A stretch of 40,386 nt of DNA from Desulfobotulus alkaliphilus (GCF_007830435.1 NZ_VLLC01000001.1:318174-358559); one strand, 5' to 3'; counted from the first letter of the stretch, positions 16,601-24,815 are shown. A program made the numbers and translations. Notes: generated by a model from the sequence alone, not told the origin.

Positions 16601-19498
16601 ATCTTCCTTGAAGGGGTCATTTCCGTACACTGCGATGCCCTGAAGCCCGCATACAAAGCCTATGAAAGCCTGCACACCTTTCCCGTTCATCCAAGGCCCT
16701 ACCGCTATTATTCCTGCGCCAGCGGAAAAACCTTTACTCCGGATACAAAGAGCTGCTGTACGGCCATTCTGGAACAAAACCTCCGGGGCTTTCATTTCCC
16801 CTCACTGGTTCTGAAGGCATGGGAGGACGGCGTGCGGATATTCGTGGAAATGGGACCATCGGACTCCTGCACCCGCATGATCCGCAGCATTCTTCAAGAC
16901 CGCCCCCATCTGGCCTTCAGCCTTTCGAAAAAAGATGAGGCGGAGGTCATCAGCATGGCCAGAGCCAGAGCCATCTGGCATGTGGCACCGGGTAAAAAAC
17001 AGACCATGACAGCCCCCCCTTTCTCCAGCAGGGTGCTGTACCAGTTCTCTTCCATTCAGGCAGAAAGCGCCCGTCTGCATCAAATGTACCTTGATGGCTG
17101 TGCCCAGCGCCTCCGAACCCTGAATACCCTGCTGGGCAAAGAAAAAACCGGTGCAGAAACCACTCCCCCGGCATCTTCCCTGCCTGCACCGGCACCCGCC
17201 TTTGACCGTGAAGCCTGCCTTGAATTTGCCATCGGCAAGGCAGAAACGGTTCTGGGCAAAGACTTTGCACCGGTGGACAGCTATCCTGTGCGGGTACGGC
17301 TTCCGGCCCCGCCCCTGCTGCTGGTGGACCGGATTCTCACCATTGATGCCATCAAGGGCCGCACCGGACCCGGAACCATCGTCACGGAGCATGAGGTAAA
17401 AGAAGACGCCTGGTATCTGGACGGAGGCCGCACCCCCTTTTCCATTGCCATTGAATCCGGTCAGGCCGATCTCTTCCTCTGCGCCTACATGGGCATTGAC
17501 CTTCAGGTGAAGGGTACAAGGGCCTACCGTCTTCTGGATGCCGTGGCCTCCTTCCACAGAAAACTGCCAAGGCCCGGTGAAACGGTGCGCTATGAAATCG
17601 AAATCCAGCGTTTTGTGCAGCAGGGAGAAACCCACATCTTTTTCTTCCGCTTTACGGGATTCATCGGGAAGGAAAAACTCATCACCATGGAAAAGGGCTG
17701 TGCCGGATTCTTTACCCCTGAAGAAATCCGTGATTCCGGAGGCGTGATCCCAAAGGAAAGATTCCCGGCCATTATGCCGGACAGGGGCATCGCCCCCGGT
17801 GCCATTCCCGTCCCCCGCTTTCCGGCCTCTTTTCTTTCCGAAGAAAGGATGGAAGCCCTGAGAAAGGGAGACGGGGAAAGGGCCTTTGGCCCCCTTTTCA
17901 AAGGAAAAACCATGGGAGAAAATATCCGCCTGCCCGGCGGCATGCTGGCGCTGGTTCACCGCATGAAGGAAATGGACCCCCAGGGCGGCCATTACGGCTG
18001 CGGCCTTGCCATTGGTGAGGCGGATATCCACCCGGACGACTGGTTTCTCACCTGCCACTTTTCCGATGATCCTGTCATGCCCGGCACCCTGATGTATGAA
18101 TGCTGCATGCAGACCTTACGGGTATACGTCATGGCCGCCGGATGGATACCGGAGGACAGGGCCTGCTCCTGGGAACCCCTGCCCGGTGCGGGCAGCCGCC
18201 TTAAATGCCGGGGGCCGGTAACGCCGGAAACATCAAAGGTCCGCTATGAAATCCATATCCGTAAAATGGATTTTGCTCCCCAGCCCTTTGTGCTGGCCGA
18301 TGCCCTCATGTACGCAGACGGCAAATGCATTGTCCGCTTTGAGGGCATGAGCCTCATGCTGGAGGGAACCGACAGGGAAGGTCTTGCCGCCATCTGGTCC
18401 GGATCAGGGGAAGAAAAACCCCTCTGGGACAAAGCAAGGCTCCTTGCCTTCTGCGATGGCCGTGCCGAAGATGCCCTTGGAAAGAGCTACGCCGCCTTTG
18501 ATCAGGGACGCTTTCTCGCCCGCCTTCCAAGACCTCCCTATCTCACGGTGGATGCCGTAAGCCATGCCCATCTCACGCCGGACCACATTACGGAAAAAAG
18601 CCAGATCACCGCCCTCTGGCATCCGGAAGCCACAGGCCCGGACTTCGGGCATGAAAGGAGCCCTCTCCCCTATGCCCTGCTTCTGGAAGCCGCCCTGCAA
18701 CCCTGCGGTCTCATGGCAGCCTGGATGGGGTGTTCCCTGAAAAGCGAAAGGGATCTTTTCTTCAGAAACCTCGGAGGAGAGGCAGCCATCCTTGCTCCTG
18801 TTTTCCGTGGAGAAGAAATTGAAACCCAAGCCACCCTGACCCGCTATGTGAAAAACGGCGATCTGCAGATTCTTTTTTTCGAGATTACCTGCTTTCAGAA
18901 AAAAAATCCCGTTTTACAGTGTGCCACCCACTTTGGGTTTTTCACCCGAGAAGCCCTTTCGGACCAGAAGGGAATGGCCGCGCCTGCGGGCCTTGAGCTT
19001 CCGGAAAACCTGAAAAGTATGGAGGCCATCCATGATTTCAGGATAAAGAGCCCCTTGCCCCATCCGGAAACAGACCCGGAGCAGGCCTTATGCATGGTCC
19101 ACCGCATCCTTTCCTTTGACGAAAGGGGCGGAAGCAAAGGCCTTGGGAAAACCCTTGCCGTCATGGATATTTCCGATCAGGACTGGTATTTCCACGCCCA
19201 TTTCAAGGATGACCCCGTATGCCCCGGCTCCCTTGGTCTTCAGGCGGTTTTCACCACCCTGAGATGGACAGCCTCCCGGATACTGAAAAAACCCATGGAA
19301 GATTTTTGTATTCCTCCCCAGAGCCACAGCTGGACCTACAGGGGACAGATCCGGCCCGGCAGTGCGGCCATGCACTGTGTTATCAGTGTGAAGGAAATTT
19401 GTATGGATGAAAGGGAAGGGCTGAGCTGTCAGGCTGCCGTATTCTGCGACGGTCTCTGCATCTATACGGCAGAGAATTTTCAGGTCAGCCTGACGTGA
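13604..19498 (+). CDS. PfaC/Pfa3-like polyunsaturated fatty acid or secondary-lipid synthase (KS-CLF-AT-DH-DH)
   Basis: This 1964-residue megasynthase has a ketosynthase at about 1-440 with intact Cys180 (DAACASS), His314 (CHGTGTPTGDP) and His352 (GHLLTAAG). A short KS-like segment (about 450-690) has no active Cys (SGDG at the nucleophile position), like a chain-length factor but well below full KS size. An acyltransferase (about 710-1130) has Ser892 in GYSLGE, the variant typical of PfaB-type AT domains. Two FabA-like dehydratase didomains follow (about 1200-1600 and 1605-1964), each with a degenerate first hotdog and an active second one (His1485 in HFSDDPVMPG, His1866 in HFKDDPVCPG). Such proteins extend and dehydrate acyl chains bound to the ACPs of a PfaA partner. 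AT fused into the PfaC-type protein resembles the myxobacterial Pfa3 layout. No ACP, KR, PfaA, PfaD or PPTase gene is adjacent. The product cannot be told from the sequence. The start codon is preceded only by a weak CCGGAAA. Confidence 0.88.
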   Translation: MTSFMPIAIIAQTATFPDAADIATFSRHLMEGHVAIGKIPEERWPDQARFLSESHLADQTISTMAALAPLPDTLPPFAASSIGKECFFDPLSILLAHNTARLLQDCGVTEELKRRTGLITGLLGLPTDSITRLARTSFGKKSSFRDKGTRAGFGVTGSPALLTARAANLGGPVFTVDAACASSLVALRLACDTLREKRADLMLAGGISRAEISFLQIGFTQLKALSPSGCCRPFDERADGLVVGEGCGLFALKRLEDALRHQDPIIGVIRGIGLSNDIGGNVLAPKSEGQIRAMAQALSMAGMGPQDLDAVECHGTGTPTGDPVEIISLTEIFGKNGAQKPVLASVKSMTGHLLTAAGAAGLSRMLISLDRDTLPLTPTFEKAPHGGPLEKSPFRILRSPEPWEKKGTTPRAFGVNAFGFGGINAHMIVEEMPPAPEPRPLIPSSGRPPSLVIVGAARYDKKEAPIAPGLFPIPPKESEAMLADHRALLLCVKKALRDLDWDKSTRAATGLGVLVDFDPAATDFSLRWAFPEKHEALALPPLDADHVTGSLTSMAASRVAKVFGLGGPCITLSGDGKTTLETLHMAERCLEQGECKAFILAASDMRSHYLSPLCRDLEGMADAPFSGAICLILRREEDAIRRGDTILGRISSEDWEKDMEKAAGKKLWETSGHALLRMAEKSLPSPITRQETRQASPPDPKFSAAARPSPPVQVYPLCANSKEELIRACRLLREEIKNLSLLPEACTLRACQASEGEFRAAILAADIKRIGSWCAILEEAIAAGRTLLPAGREGAAFLAPSLKEGIRGETAFVYPGSGNHFHGMGESLARFWPHIIKADEESFFDKKAIPPLSPDDGHDPTPAIFAQVRYGRIMTRIAEEEGFAAEAIMGYSLGETAGFFATGLWENPEIMQQRLQGSELFTKELSGPCRALRKQWGIGEEEPFYWAAALLPVEMETLDSHLPAYPRLRRLIVNTFKECVVGGEKKDIETLAGNMGLRPIFLEGVISVHCDALKPAYKAYESLHTFPVHPRPYRYYSCASGKTFTPDTKSCCTAILEQNLRGFHFPSLVLKAWEDGVRIFVEMGPSDSCTRMIRSILQDRPHLAFSLSKKDEAEVISMARARAIWHVAPGKKQTMTAPPFSSRVLYQFSSIQAESARLHQMYLDGCAQRLRTLNTLLGKEKTGAETTPPASSLPAPAPAFDREACLEFAIGKAETVLGKDFAPVDSYPVRVRLPAPPLLLVDRILTIDAIKGRTGPGTIVTEHEVKEDAWYLDGGRTPFSIAIESGQADLFLCAYMGIDLQVKGTRAYRLLDAVASFHRKLPRPGETVRYEIEIQRFVQQGETHIFFFRFTGFIGKEKLITMEKGCAGFFTPEEIRDSGGVIPKERFPAIMPDRGIAPGAIPVPRFPASFLSEERMEALRKGDGERAFGPLFKGKTMGENIRLPGGMLALVHRMKEMDPQGGHYGCGLAIGEADIHPDDWFLTCHFSDDPVMPGTLMYECCMQTLRVYVMAAGWIPEDRACSWEPLPGAGSRLKCRGPVTPETSKVRYEIHIRKMDFAPQPFVLADALMYADGKCIVRFEGMSLMLEGTDREGLAAIWSGSGEEKPLWDKARLLAFCDGRAEDALGKSYAAFDQGRFLARLPRPPYLTVDAVSHAHLTPDHITEKSQITALWHPEATGPDFGHERSPLPYALLLEAALQPCGLMAAWMGCSLKSERDLFFRNLGGEAAILAPVFRGEEIETQATLTRYVKNGDLQILFFEITCFQKKNPVLQCATHFGFFTREALSDQKGMAAPAGLELPENLKSMEAIHDFRIKSPLPHPETDPEQALCMVHRILSFDERGGSKGLGKTLAVMDISDQDWYFHAHFKDDPVCPGSLGLQAVFTTLRWTASRILKKPMEDFCIPPQSHSWTYRGQIRPGSAAMHCVISVKEICMDEREGLSCQAAVFCDGLCIYTAENFQVSLT

Positions 19499-19568
19499 CT
19501 GAAGAGACAAAAAAGCCTGCAACACAAAGGCCTGCAGGATTTATCGGACTCTCTTTCAATCTGTTTTT

Positions 19569-19808
19569 TTAAACTGTTTTGAGAGTTTTTACGCTACCCA
19601 TGGACCGGAGCAGCTCATCATACTCACGGGTTCTGGTCCTTAACTGCTCTGCAAGTCTGTCCCGCTCCCGCCGCAGGACAGACAGGGCGTCCCGCTCACT
19701 GGCTCCCTGATCTGACTCTCCATGCCTCTGGAGGAATGTGCCAGGAGAATCCGTAAAATGGACACTTCCAAGCTGGATCAAAATGGCTTTAACTTCTTCC
19801 CTTTTCAT
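19569..19808 (-). CDS. Small coiled-coil protein of unknown function
   Basis: This 79-residue, highly charged protein starts at the ATG at 19808, which has GGGAG seven bases upstream. The C-terminal half (RRERDRLAEQLRTRTREYDE) has clear heptad character and should form a coiled coil. No membrane segment or cysteine is present. It is convergent with the megasynthase gene, whose stop lies 70 bp away, and I see no functional link. The ribosome-binding site and sensible composition support a real gene, but the family is not recognised. Confidence 0.5.
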   Translation of the reverse strand: MKREEVKAILIQLGSVHFTDSPGTFLQRHGESDQGASERDALSVLRRERDRLAEQLRTRTREYDELLRSMGSVKTLKTV

Positions 19809-19884
19809 TTTTTTCTCCCTTTTCAATAAAAAATAAACAATAAAACAAAATAGTTAAACCTAAAAAACGAATAAAAGACCCAAG

Positions 19885-19926
19885 CACAAACAAAAACACC
19901 CGCACCAGCCCTTGGGCTGAATGCGG
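19885..19926 (-). terminator. Rho-independent terminator after the superoxide dismutase gene
   Basis: On the minus strand the stem CCGCA..CAGCCC pairs with GGGCTG..TGCGG around a tight two-base loop, and is followed by GTGTTTTTGTTTGTG. It lies about 120 bases after the dismutase stop codon in that gene's direction. Confidence 0.6.
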
Positions 19927-20043
19927 ACGTAAAAATAAGACAGAATCAAAAAAGGCGCCAACCTAAAAAACAAATTTAATATAACAAAAAAGATATTTTT
20001 GTCAACCATTATTTTAGAAAATAATTGTCCAAGCCTTCCTGCT

Positions 20044-20724
20044 CTACAGACTGGCTTCAAAAAAAGCTGCCACCGCATCCCAGTCAACCACATGCCAGAA
20101 GGCATCAATGTAGCTGCCCCTTTTGTTCTGGTAGCTCAGGTAATAGGCGTGCTCCCAGACATCCAGTGCCAGAATGGGTTTTCCCTGCTTTTCAACGGTA
20201 TCCATCAGGGGGTTGTCCTGATTGGCTGTGGATGTAATGAAAAGGGAACCGTCCTTTGCAACACAGAGCCAGACCCATCCGCTGCCAAAACGGGAAAGGG
20301 CCGCCTTCGTGAAGGCTTCTTTAAACGCATCAAAGGAGCCAAAGGATGCCTCAATTTTTTCTCCAAGCTTTCCCTCTGGCACACCACCACCATCGGGGGA
20401 CATCACCTTCCAGAAAAAGGCATGGTTATAATGGCCTCCCCCATTGTTGCGCACGGCATCGGGCAGGCGGCTGGCCTGAGCCAGCAGGACTTCCAGGGGC
20501 TGGCGTGCAAGGGGCGTGCCCTTTAGAGCTGCCACCAGATTATCAAAATAGGCTTTGTGGTGACGGCTGTAATGCAGCTCCATGGTTTCCGCATCAATAT
20601 AGGGTTCAAGGGCATCATAGGCGTAGGGCAGAGGATCAAAACGCAGATCCGATACACCGCCGTCCTGCGAGCAGGAAAGGGACAGAAGAGCAGGCAGCAC
20701 CATCAATAATATCCATTTTTTCAT
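20044..20724 (-). CDS. Exported Fe/Mn superoxide dismutase
   Basis: This 226-residue protein converts superoxide to oxygen and peroxide. The ligand pattern is complete: His in [11 protein letters not shown], His in [10 protein letters not shown], and Asp plus His in [11 protein letters not shown]. The Gly-rich GGGHYNH and the Gln in ANQDNPL are of the manganese or cambialistic type. The start is the ATG at 20724, with GGAGG eight bases before it. The first 20 residues ([18 protein letters not shown]) are a signal peptide ending in a cysteine, probably lipidated although the lipobox is imperfect. The enzyme should therefore act in the periplasm, unlike the usual cytoplasmic SodA/SodB. A MITE ends only 29 bp before the start codon, so any promoter must lie in or beyond it. 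Confidence 0.93.
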   Translation of the reverse strand: MKKWILLMVLPALLSLSCSQDGGVSDLRFDPLPYAYDALEPYIDAETMELHYSRHHKAYFDNLVAALKGTPLARQPLEVLLAQASRLPDAVRNNGGGHYNHAFFWKVMSPDGGGVPEGKLGEKIEASFGSFDAFKEAFTKAALSRFGSGWVWLCVAKDGSLFITSTANQDNPLMDTVEKQGKPILALDVWEHAYYLSYQNKRGSYIDAFWHVVDWDAVAAFFEASL

Positions 20725-20753
20725 CACACATACCTCCATCGTTAAAAAATAAT

Positions 20754-20938
20754 GTAACTGTTCAGCACAGTTTTTCAAGTACCATACCTGCAAGACAGAT
20801 GCACAGGCCCCAGGCTATTTGCCCGTGACGCGAAACGATTGCAATGTCACTTGCAAATAGCCATGGAGCCTTACAGCAGTACGAAGCTGCTGCAATTACA
20901 GCATTGGCAGTTCAGAAAAAACTGTGCTGAACAGTTAC
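20754..20938. mobile_element. MITE-like element, family 1, copy D (185 bp) with 8-bp target duplication
   Basis: It begins GTAACTGTTCAGCACAGTT and ends AACTGTGCTGAACAGTTAC, perfect 19-bp inverted repeats. Both flanks read AAAATAAT directly at the junctions (20746-20753 and 20939-20946), an 8-bp target duplication. GTAA ends and 8-bp duplications are hallmarks of the IS66 family. No reading frame of note lies inside. It separates two genes on the same strand. Confidence 0.92.
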
Positions 20939-20955
20939 AAAATAATCAGATTATT

Positions 20956-21702
20956 TTACTCTGAATCCATGCAGGGATTTTCCGGCGGAAAGAGATTTTC
21001 AGGAATCTCCACCCACACGGCACGGGCAAGGCCCAGCAGGTCTCCGGACGCTGAAAATACGGCGGAACCCGCCATTCTTTTTCTGCCATTGACTCCCAGG
21101 GGCCAGCCCATGGCAATGCAACGGTCACCGGGCTTTACCCTTCCCACAATCCTTGCCGTGAGCTGACCCAAAACAATGGCTTTTCCCTTTTCAAGGCCTG
21201 CCACGGCGAAGGCACCGGGACAATCTAAGGCCGCCCAGATAAAAGCATCTGAAATTTTTCCATCTTCTCCGGCAAGGGAGTCATCCACAAGCCACGGAGA
21301 AGCCACAACCCCCTTATCCTTTATACCCCCCGCAAAAATTCGCAATCCATCCCCCTCCTCCCGAAGGGTGCCGCAGACAAAACAGCGGGGAAAGCTGTGG
21401 TGCCGGAAACCCGCATAATTTTTCGAAGCTTCCACAGCCTCTTCAAAGGAAATAAAATCGGGTACTTTAATATCCAACTCCGAAGGAATTCCTTCTCCAA
21501 TGAGGAGATCACCATCCATCAGCCGAACCCTGTCTTCATCCTTTTCCATACGAAGCTCTTTTTTAAGGGGCGGCGGCACCCGCAGGGAAACCGATGCCGT
21601 GCCCAAAATATGCCCTGCAATGCGTCCACAGACATAACCTCCGTTTCCGGACTGGGACGGGCCACAGAAACGCGGATCAATTGTCAGATTTTCCAGAAAC
21701 AT
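20956..21702 (-). CDS. Double-hotdog thioesterase-like protein
   Basis: This 248-residue cytoplasmic protein starts with AGGGAGG in front of its ATG. It has the layout of a double-hotdog, TesB-like family of unassigned hydrolases: an N-terminal GPSQSGNGGYVCGRIAGH motif, a Pro-rich strand (SLRVPPPLKKEL), a CFVCG...GDGLRIFAG motif in the middle, AALDCPGAFAVAG, and a last LGLARAVWVEI strand. Members are thought to bind or hydrolyse acyl-thioesters, but the substrate is unknown. No catalytic residue can be named with confidence. Proximity to a lipid megasynthase gene (1.5 kb away) invites the idea of lipid release or editing, though the genes are convergent and separated. The stop lies 17 bp from a MITE. 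Confidence 0.65.
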   Translation of the reverse strand: MFLENLTIDPRFCGPSQSGNGGYVCGRIAGHILGTASVSLRVPPPLKKELRMEKDEDRVRLMDGDLLIGEGIPSELDIKVPDFISFEEAVEASKNYAGFRHHSFPRCFVCGTLREEGDGLRIFAGGIKDKGVVASPWLVDDSLAGEDGKISDAFIWAALDCPGAFAVAGLEKGKAIVLGQLTARIVGRVKPGDRCIAMGWPLGVNGRKRMAGSAVFSASGDLLGLARAVWVEIPENLFPPENPCMDSE

Positions 21703-21921
21703 ATACCCTCCCTGAGTTTTTCACATCTTTTTCGCCTGAATCATCCACCCGTTCAGACATCCAGACATATCTGTTTCCGGCATGTATCCAATCATGAATA
21801 CCACACTCTGGCAACGGATTAAGATCCGCATGGCTAAAAAAATCCTGCAAGGCCTCCTCCCAATAAAAAAGAGCCTCCCGAAAAAAAAATCCGGAAGACT
21901 CCTGTACCCTGCACAAAATGA

Positions 21922-22230
21922 TCAGGATGCCGTATCCTGCCCTGTTTCTGAGACAGTTACAAAATCTTTGATTCTCTCTATGGTTTTAGGACCAATTCCA
22001 TTGATATTCTGCAAATCTTCTATGCTGCCAAAGGATCCGTTGGATTCACGATAGGAAACAATACGCTCGGCATAGACTTTACCAATACCCTTAATCTGCA
22101 TCAGCTCTTCCACGCTGGCTGTATTGATATTGACTTTTGCATTCTGGGCAAGACCCGCCCCTGCCATGAAAACCATTAAAAAACATGCAGCGGCCATGAG
22201 AGCAAAGGCCTTGTTTCGTAAACCGTTCAT
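21922..22230 (-). CDS. ComEA-like helix-hairpin-helix DNA-binding protein, exported
   Basis: This 102-residue protein has a signal peptide ([20 protein letters not shown]... with a likely cut after GLAQ). A ComEA-type domain with two helix-hairpin-helix motifs follows: [25 protein letters not shown] and [19 protein letters not shown]. ComEA proteins bind double-stranded DNA non-specifically in the periplasm during natural uptake. Stand-alone copies are common in this type of genome without proof of competence. The start at 22230 has AAAGGAG at good spacing. No comEC or pilus gene is adjacent. Confidence 0.88.
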   Translation of the reverse strand: MNGLRNKAFALMAAACFLMVFMAGAGLAQNAKVNINTASVEELMQIKGIGKVYAERIVSYRESNGSFGSIEDLQNINGIGPKTIERIKDFVTVSETGQDTAS

Positions 22231-22458
22231 AAAACCCACTCCTTTAAATTTTGGATAATAAAAACCGTAACCGCACCTCACGGACACGGACTGGAAAAAC
22301 AGCACAGATGCAGGAATAAAAAAAGCCCGGAAACGCAGCTGCCCATCAATTCATGTGAGACACAAAGCCATTCAGATACTGCCGAAAAATTATTGGAGGA
22401 CAAGATAGAGGATTACAGGCGGGAGATCAAGAAAAAAACAGGGCTGTCATCCATAAAG

Positions 22459-22495
22459 TTCTTAAGGTCATTAAGGTCTTTAATGACCTTAAGAA
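22459..22495. repeat. Perfect 16-bp palindromic hairpin
   Basis: TTCTTAAGGTCATTAA (22459-22474) is exactly repeated in inverted form at 22480-22495 with a five-base loop. A similar but degraded hairpin, AAGGGCTTTAATGGTCTTAAG, occurs near 36191-36211. In both places it sits next to family 2 repeats, so it is probably another module of that mosaic. The rest of 22231-22457 shows no recognisable gene. Confidence 0.65.
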
Positions 22496-22557
22496 TCGGC
22501 AGGCACAGGAAACGGCTCCTAGCGAATAGCTTTTACAAAGTTTTACGATTGTGATCA

Positions 22558-22704
22558 GGCACCCGTAAAGGGTGCCCCTACACAAAACAGGGTCGTAAAA
22601 CCATTCACAGGGGCAGGCCTTAAGCCTGCCCATATGAAAGCTCGCACCATGGGCCTGACAACAAACTCACCAGCAAGCTGGGGCTGAATCAGGGTAGTAA
22701 TCAA
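22558..22704. repeat. REP-like repeat mosaic, family 2, copy 2
   Basis: Two hairpins stand out, GGCACCCGTAAAGGGTGCC at the start and GGGCAGGCCTTAAGCCTGCCC near 22611-22631. A tail AGCTGGGGCTGAATCAGGG matches copies at 13333-13484 and 28950-29092. It ends four bases before the nrfA stop codon, so it will be at the 3' end of that transcript and may act as a terminator or stabiliser. Confidence 0.75.
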
Positions 22705-22707
22705 AAT

Positions 22708-24282
22708 TTATGGCGTTTCCGGTCCCACCCTTTTATTCAGATCCCAGACCAGATCCGCTTCCGGAAGAAGGGGCAGGTATCCCAGCCATGGGTGGGAATC
22801 CAGATGTTCCTGACTTTGCTGCAGCTTGCGGCTGTGCTCTTTGATGGGCGCTACAATGTCTTTGATATTGCCCTCAAGTTTTGGTGCCGTGGCATAACCC
22901 GTAGCCTGCATGGCATAGTTCACGGCCTCCTGACTGTACTGCTGGGAACGGGCAAGGGTTTCCAGTGCTTTGGCCGGATTATGGAAGCCCGCACTGTTTT
23001 CCGCTGATACCCAGTCCCAGAACATCTGGCCCTTACGGATGCGCTCCTGGGCGGCAATAATCAAATCCTCATAATTATCGGGCTTTGCCCCTTCAAAGGC
23101 CCGGGCAAGGCGCACGGCTTCATGGGCCTTTACGGAAAGATCCTGAGCCACCAGCAGCTGCTCCCAGGTGCGTTCCTGAGTATATACAACCCTCCCCTTC
23201 AGGAATTCCGGTGTTTTGTCGGCATGGCACTGCCCGCAGGTCCGGCCGATGCTTTCAGCGCTTTTCAATGGCGAGGTCCAGTGGTGGGAAGATATTTTCT
23301 TTTTCCCATCCATGCGACGATAGGGCATGTGACAATCGGAACAGGAAACACCGGCAGCCCCGTGGGGACCATCATACCAGGTTTCATATTCCGGATGCTG
23401 AATCTTGATCATGGGCGTATCGGATACCGCATGGGTCCAGTCCACAAAATTTCCCTCAAAGCCCTTACGCTCCGTGGAACCCTTATCTTTATAGTATTCA
23501 TAGACATTTTCTGGATTTTTCCCCAAGTCCCAGGGAAAGACAGGCTTGGCCTCAGGCCCCAGTGCCTTATCCTGAAAATAGTATTCCACATGGCACTGGG
23601 CACAGACCAGAGAACGCATTTCATTTCTGGAAGCCTCCCGCCAGTCCTGTCCCATGCGTTTCAAAGCCTCATCCAGCGGCACACTGGTAATTCTTAAATC
23701 CATACTCTGGGGATCATGGCAGGTGGCGCAGCCAATGGTGTGGTCATCCAGATCCAGCTCTTCCCTGAAGGAATGAAATTCCATGGCCCAGAAATCATCG
23801 TCATATTTCTCCACCCATTCGACCATCTTGGGCGTTTTGCAGGTATAACAGGTAGAAGGCAGCCCCGCCTCTTCGCTGTAGCGGTTGATGCGATCAATGT
23901 GCAGCAGATCATAGAGGGCATAGGTGTGGCCTCTGGCCCGGTTGTACTCAAAACTGAAGGGATAACCCATCCAGAGATTCTTCAGATAGGGCTGGCAGTA
24001 TTTATAGGCCCTTGGCAGATCACCGCAGAGATGCTTTTCATGGGGAACGGAGCCCGCATATTCGGTCATCTGTGTATCATCATTGTTTGCAAGAAAGGTT
24101 TCGTAATGCAGGGGAAACTGTTTTTTAAAGGCAGAATTGCGGATTTCATCCGCCGCCAGTTTTGTTTTGTAAGAGGGCGTTTCAGGGTCCGGTACCTGCG
24201 TGCAGCCACCCAGAACAAATCCGGCTGTCAGAAAACAGCATACCACAAACAGCCGGATCTTCCGGCCAGCAGTCCTATTCAT
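22708..24282 (-). CDS. nrfA: Cytochrome c nitrite reductase catalytic subunit NrfA
   Basis: This 524-residue protein reduces nitrite to ammonium with six electrons. Five heme-binding motifs are present in the canonical order. The first is the special CYTCK, whose Lys ligates the active-site heme; CATCH, CAQCH, CSDCH and CGQCH follow. The N-terminus is a lipoprotein signal peptide with lipobox LGGC (Cys27), so the enzyme is tethered on the outer face of the membrane. The start at 24282 is preceded by AAAGGAGGG. It overlaps the end of nrfH by eight bases, and NrfH is its quinol-oxidising partner. Upstream in the same direction is hcp, so nitrite, NO and hydroxylamine handling appear grouped. 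Confidence 0.96.
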   Translation of the reverse strand: MNRTAGRKIRLFVVCCFLTAGFVLGGCTQVPDPETPSYKTKLAADEIRNSAFKKQFPLHYETFLANNDDTQMTEYAGSVPHEKHLCGDLPRAYKYCQPYLKNLWMGYPFSFEYNRARGHTYALYDLLHIDRINRYSEEAGLPSTCYTCKTPKMVEWVEKYDDDFWAMEFHSFREELDLDDHTIGCATCHDPQSMDLRITSVPLDEALKRMGQDWREASRNEMRSLVCAQCHVEYYFQDKALGPEAKPVFPWDLGKNPENVYEYYKDKGSTERKGFEGNFVDWTHAVSDTPMIKIQHPEYETWYDGPHGAAGVSCSDCHMPYRRMDGKKKISSHHWTSPLKSAESIGRTCGQCHADKTPEFLKGRVVYTQERTWEQLLVAQDLSVKAHEAVRLARAFEGAKPDNYEDLIIAAQERIRKGQMFWDWVSAENSAGFHNPAKALETLARSQQYSQEAVNYAMQATGYATAPKLEGNIKDIVAPIKEHSRKLQQSQEHLDSHPWLGYLPLLPEADLVWDLNKRVGPETP

Positions 24283-24742
24283 TGGCGACCCTCCTTTCAG
24301 CAATGGGCGACTTGGAGAAATGGGGAACCTGCCGGTGACAATCCGTGCAGGATTCCTTGGCATCCGCCACGTTGATGTTGGTCATGGTATGGCAGGCCAT
24401 ACAGTTTTCATTCACCACATCCTTTGTGGCCTGAGTGGTATGAATCACATCCAGAACATCGCCAAAGGTGTTCTGGTACACATCCTTGGCGCCTGCCTTT
24501 GCCTTGAACATGACTTTCCGGATACCACCGGCAGGTGCATGGCAGTCATTGCAGGAAAGGGAAGCATGCACCGAATTCTGCTGGGTGCGCACCACTTCAT
24601 ACATAATATGGCAGGATCCGCAGAATGCGGGCTCATCCGTGGCTTTCATGGAAAAATCCGCTGCCCCGTAAATACCGGCACCCACAAGAAGCAGACCAAG
24701 GGCCAGAAGCAGGGTTTTCATGCCGCCGGGAGGTACTTTCAT
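24275..24742 (-). CDS. nrfH: Cytochrome c nitrite reductase membrane subunit NrfH
   Basis: This 155-residue NapC/NirT-type tetraheme cytochrome c takes electrons from menaquinol and passes them to NrfA. It has one N-terminal membrane anchor (about residues 9-27) and four heme motifs, CGSCH, CNDCH, CMACH and CTDCH. The first is followed by IM, matching the CxxCHxM arrangement where Met serves as heme ligand in NrfH. AGGAGG lies directly before the start. The stop overlaps the nrfA start by eight bases, so the two are translated together. Confidence 0.96.
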   Translation of the reverse strand: MKVPPGGMKTLLLALGLLLVGAGIYGAADFSMKATDEPAFCGSCHIMYEVVRTQQNSVHASLSCNDCHAPAGGIRKVMFKAKAGAKDVYQNTFGDVLDVIHTTQATKDVVNENCMACHTMTNINVADAKESCTDCHRQVPHFSKSPIAERRVANE

Positions 24743-24779
24743 AAAAACCTCCTGTTAAAGCAGGTCCATAAAGATATAA

Positions 24780-24806
24780 GGATGCTGAAGAAATTCTTCA
24801 GCATCC
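24780..24806. promoter_or_regulatory. Perfect 13-bp inverted repeat between hcp and nrfH
   Basis: GGATGCTGAAGAA and its exact complement are separated by a single base. The hairpin lies 9 bases after the hcp stop and 38 bases before the nrfH start. On the minus strand it is followed by CTTATATCTTTAT rather than a run of T, so it may be a leaky terminator, an RNA-stabilising hairpin or an operator. Confidence 0.5.
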
Positions 24807-24815
24807 GTTCAGACA

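Noticed and set aside
21677-21916. Minus-strand frame of 79 codons between the ComEA-like and thioesterase-like genes
   Set aside because: It would start with TTG without a ribosome-binding site and overlaps the next start; composition is not convincing.
22330-22540. Plus-strand open frame containing LEDKIEDYRREIKKKTGL
   Set aside because: The helix-like stretch is attractive, but no start codon with a ribosome-binding site exists and the frame runs into a palindromic repeat.
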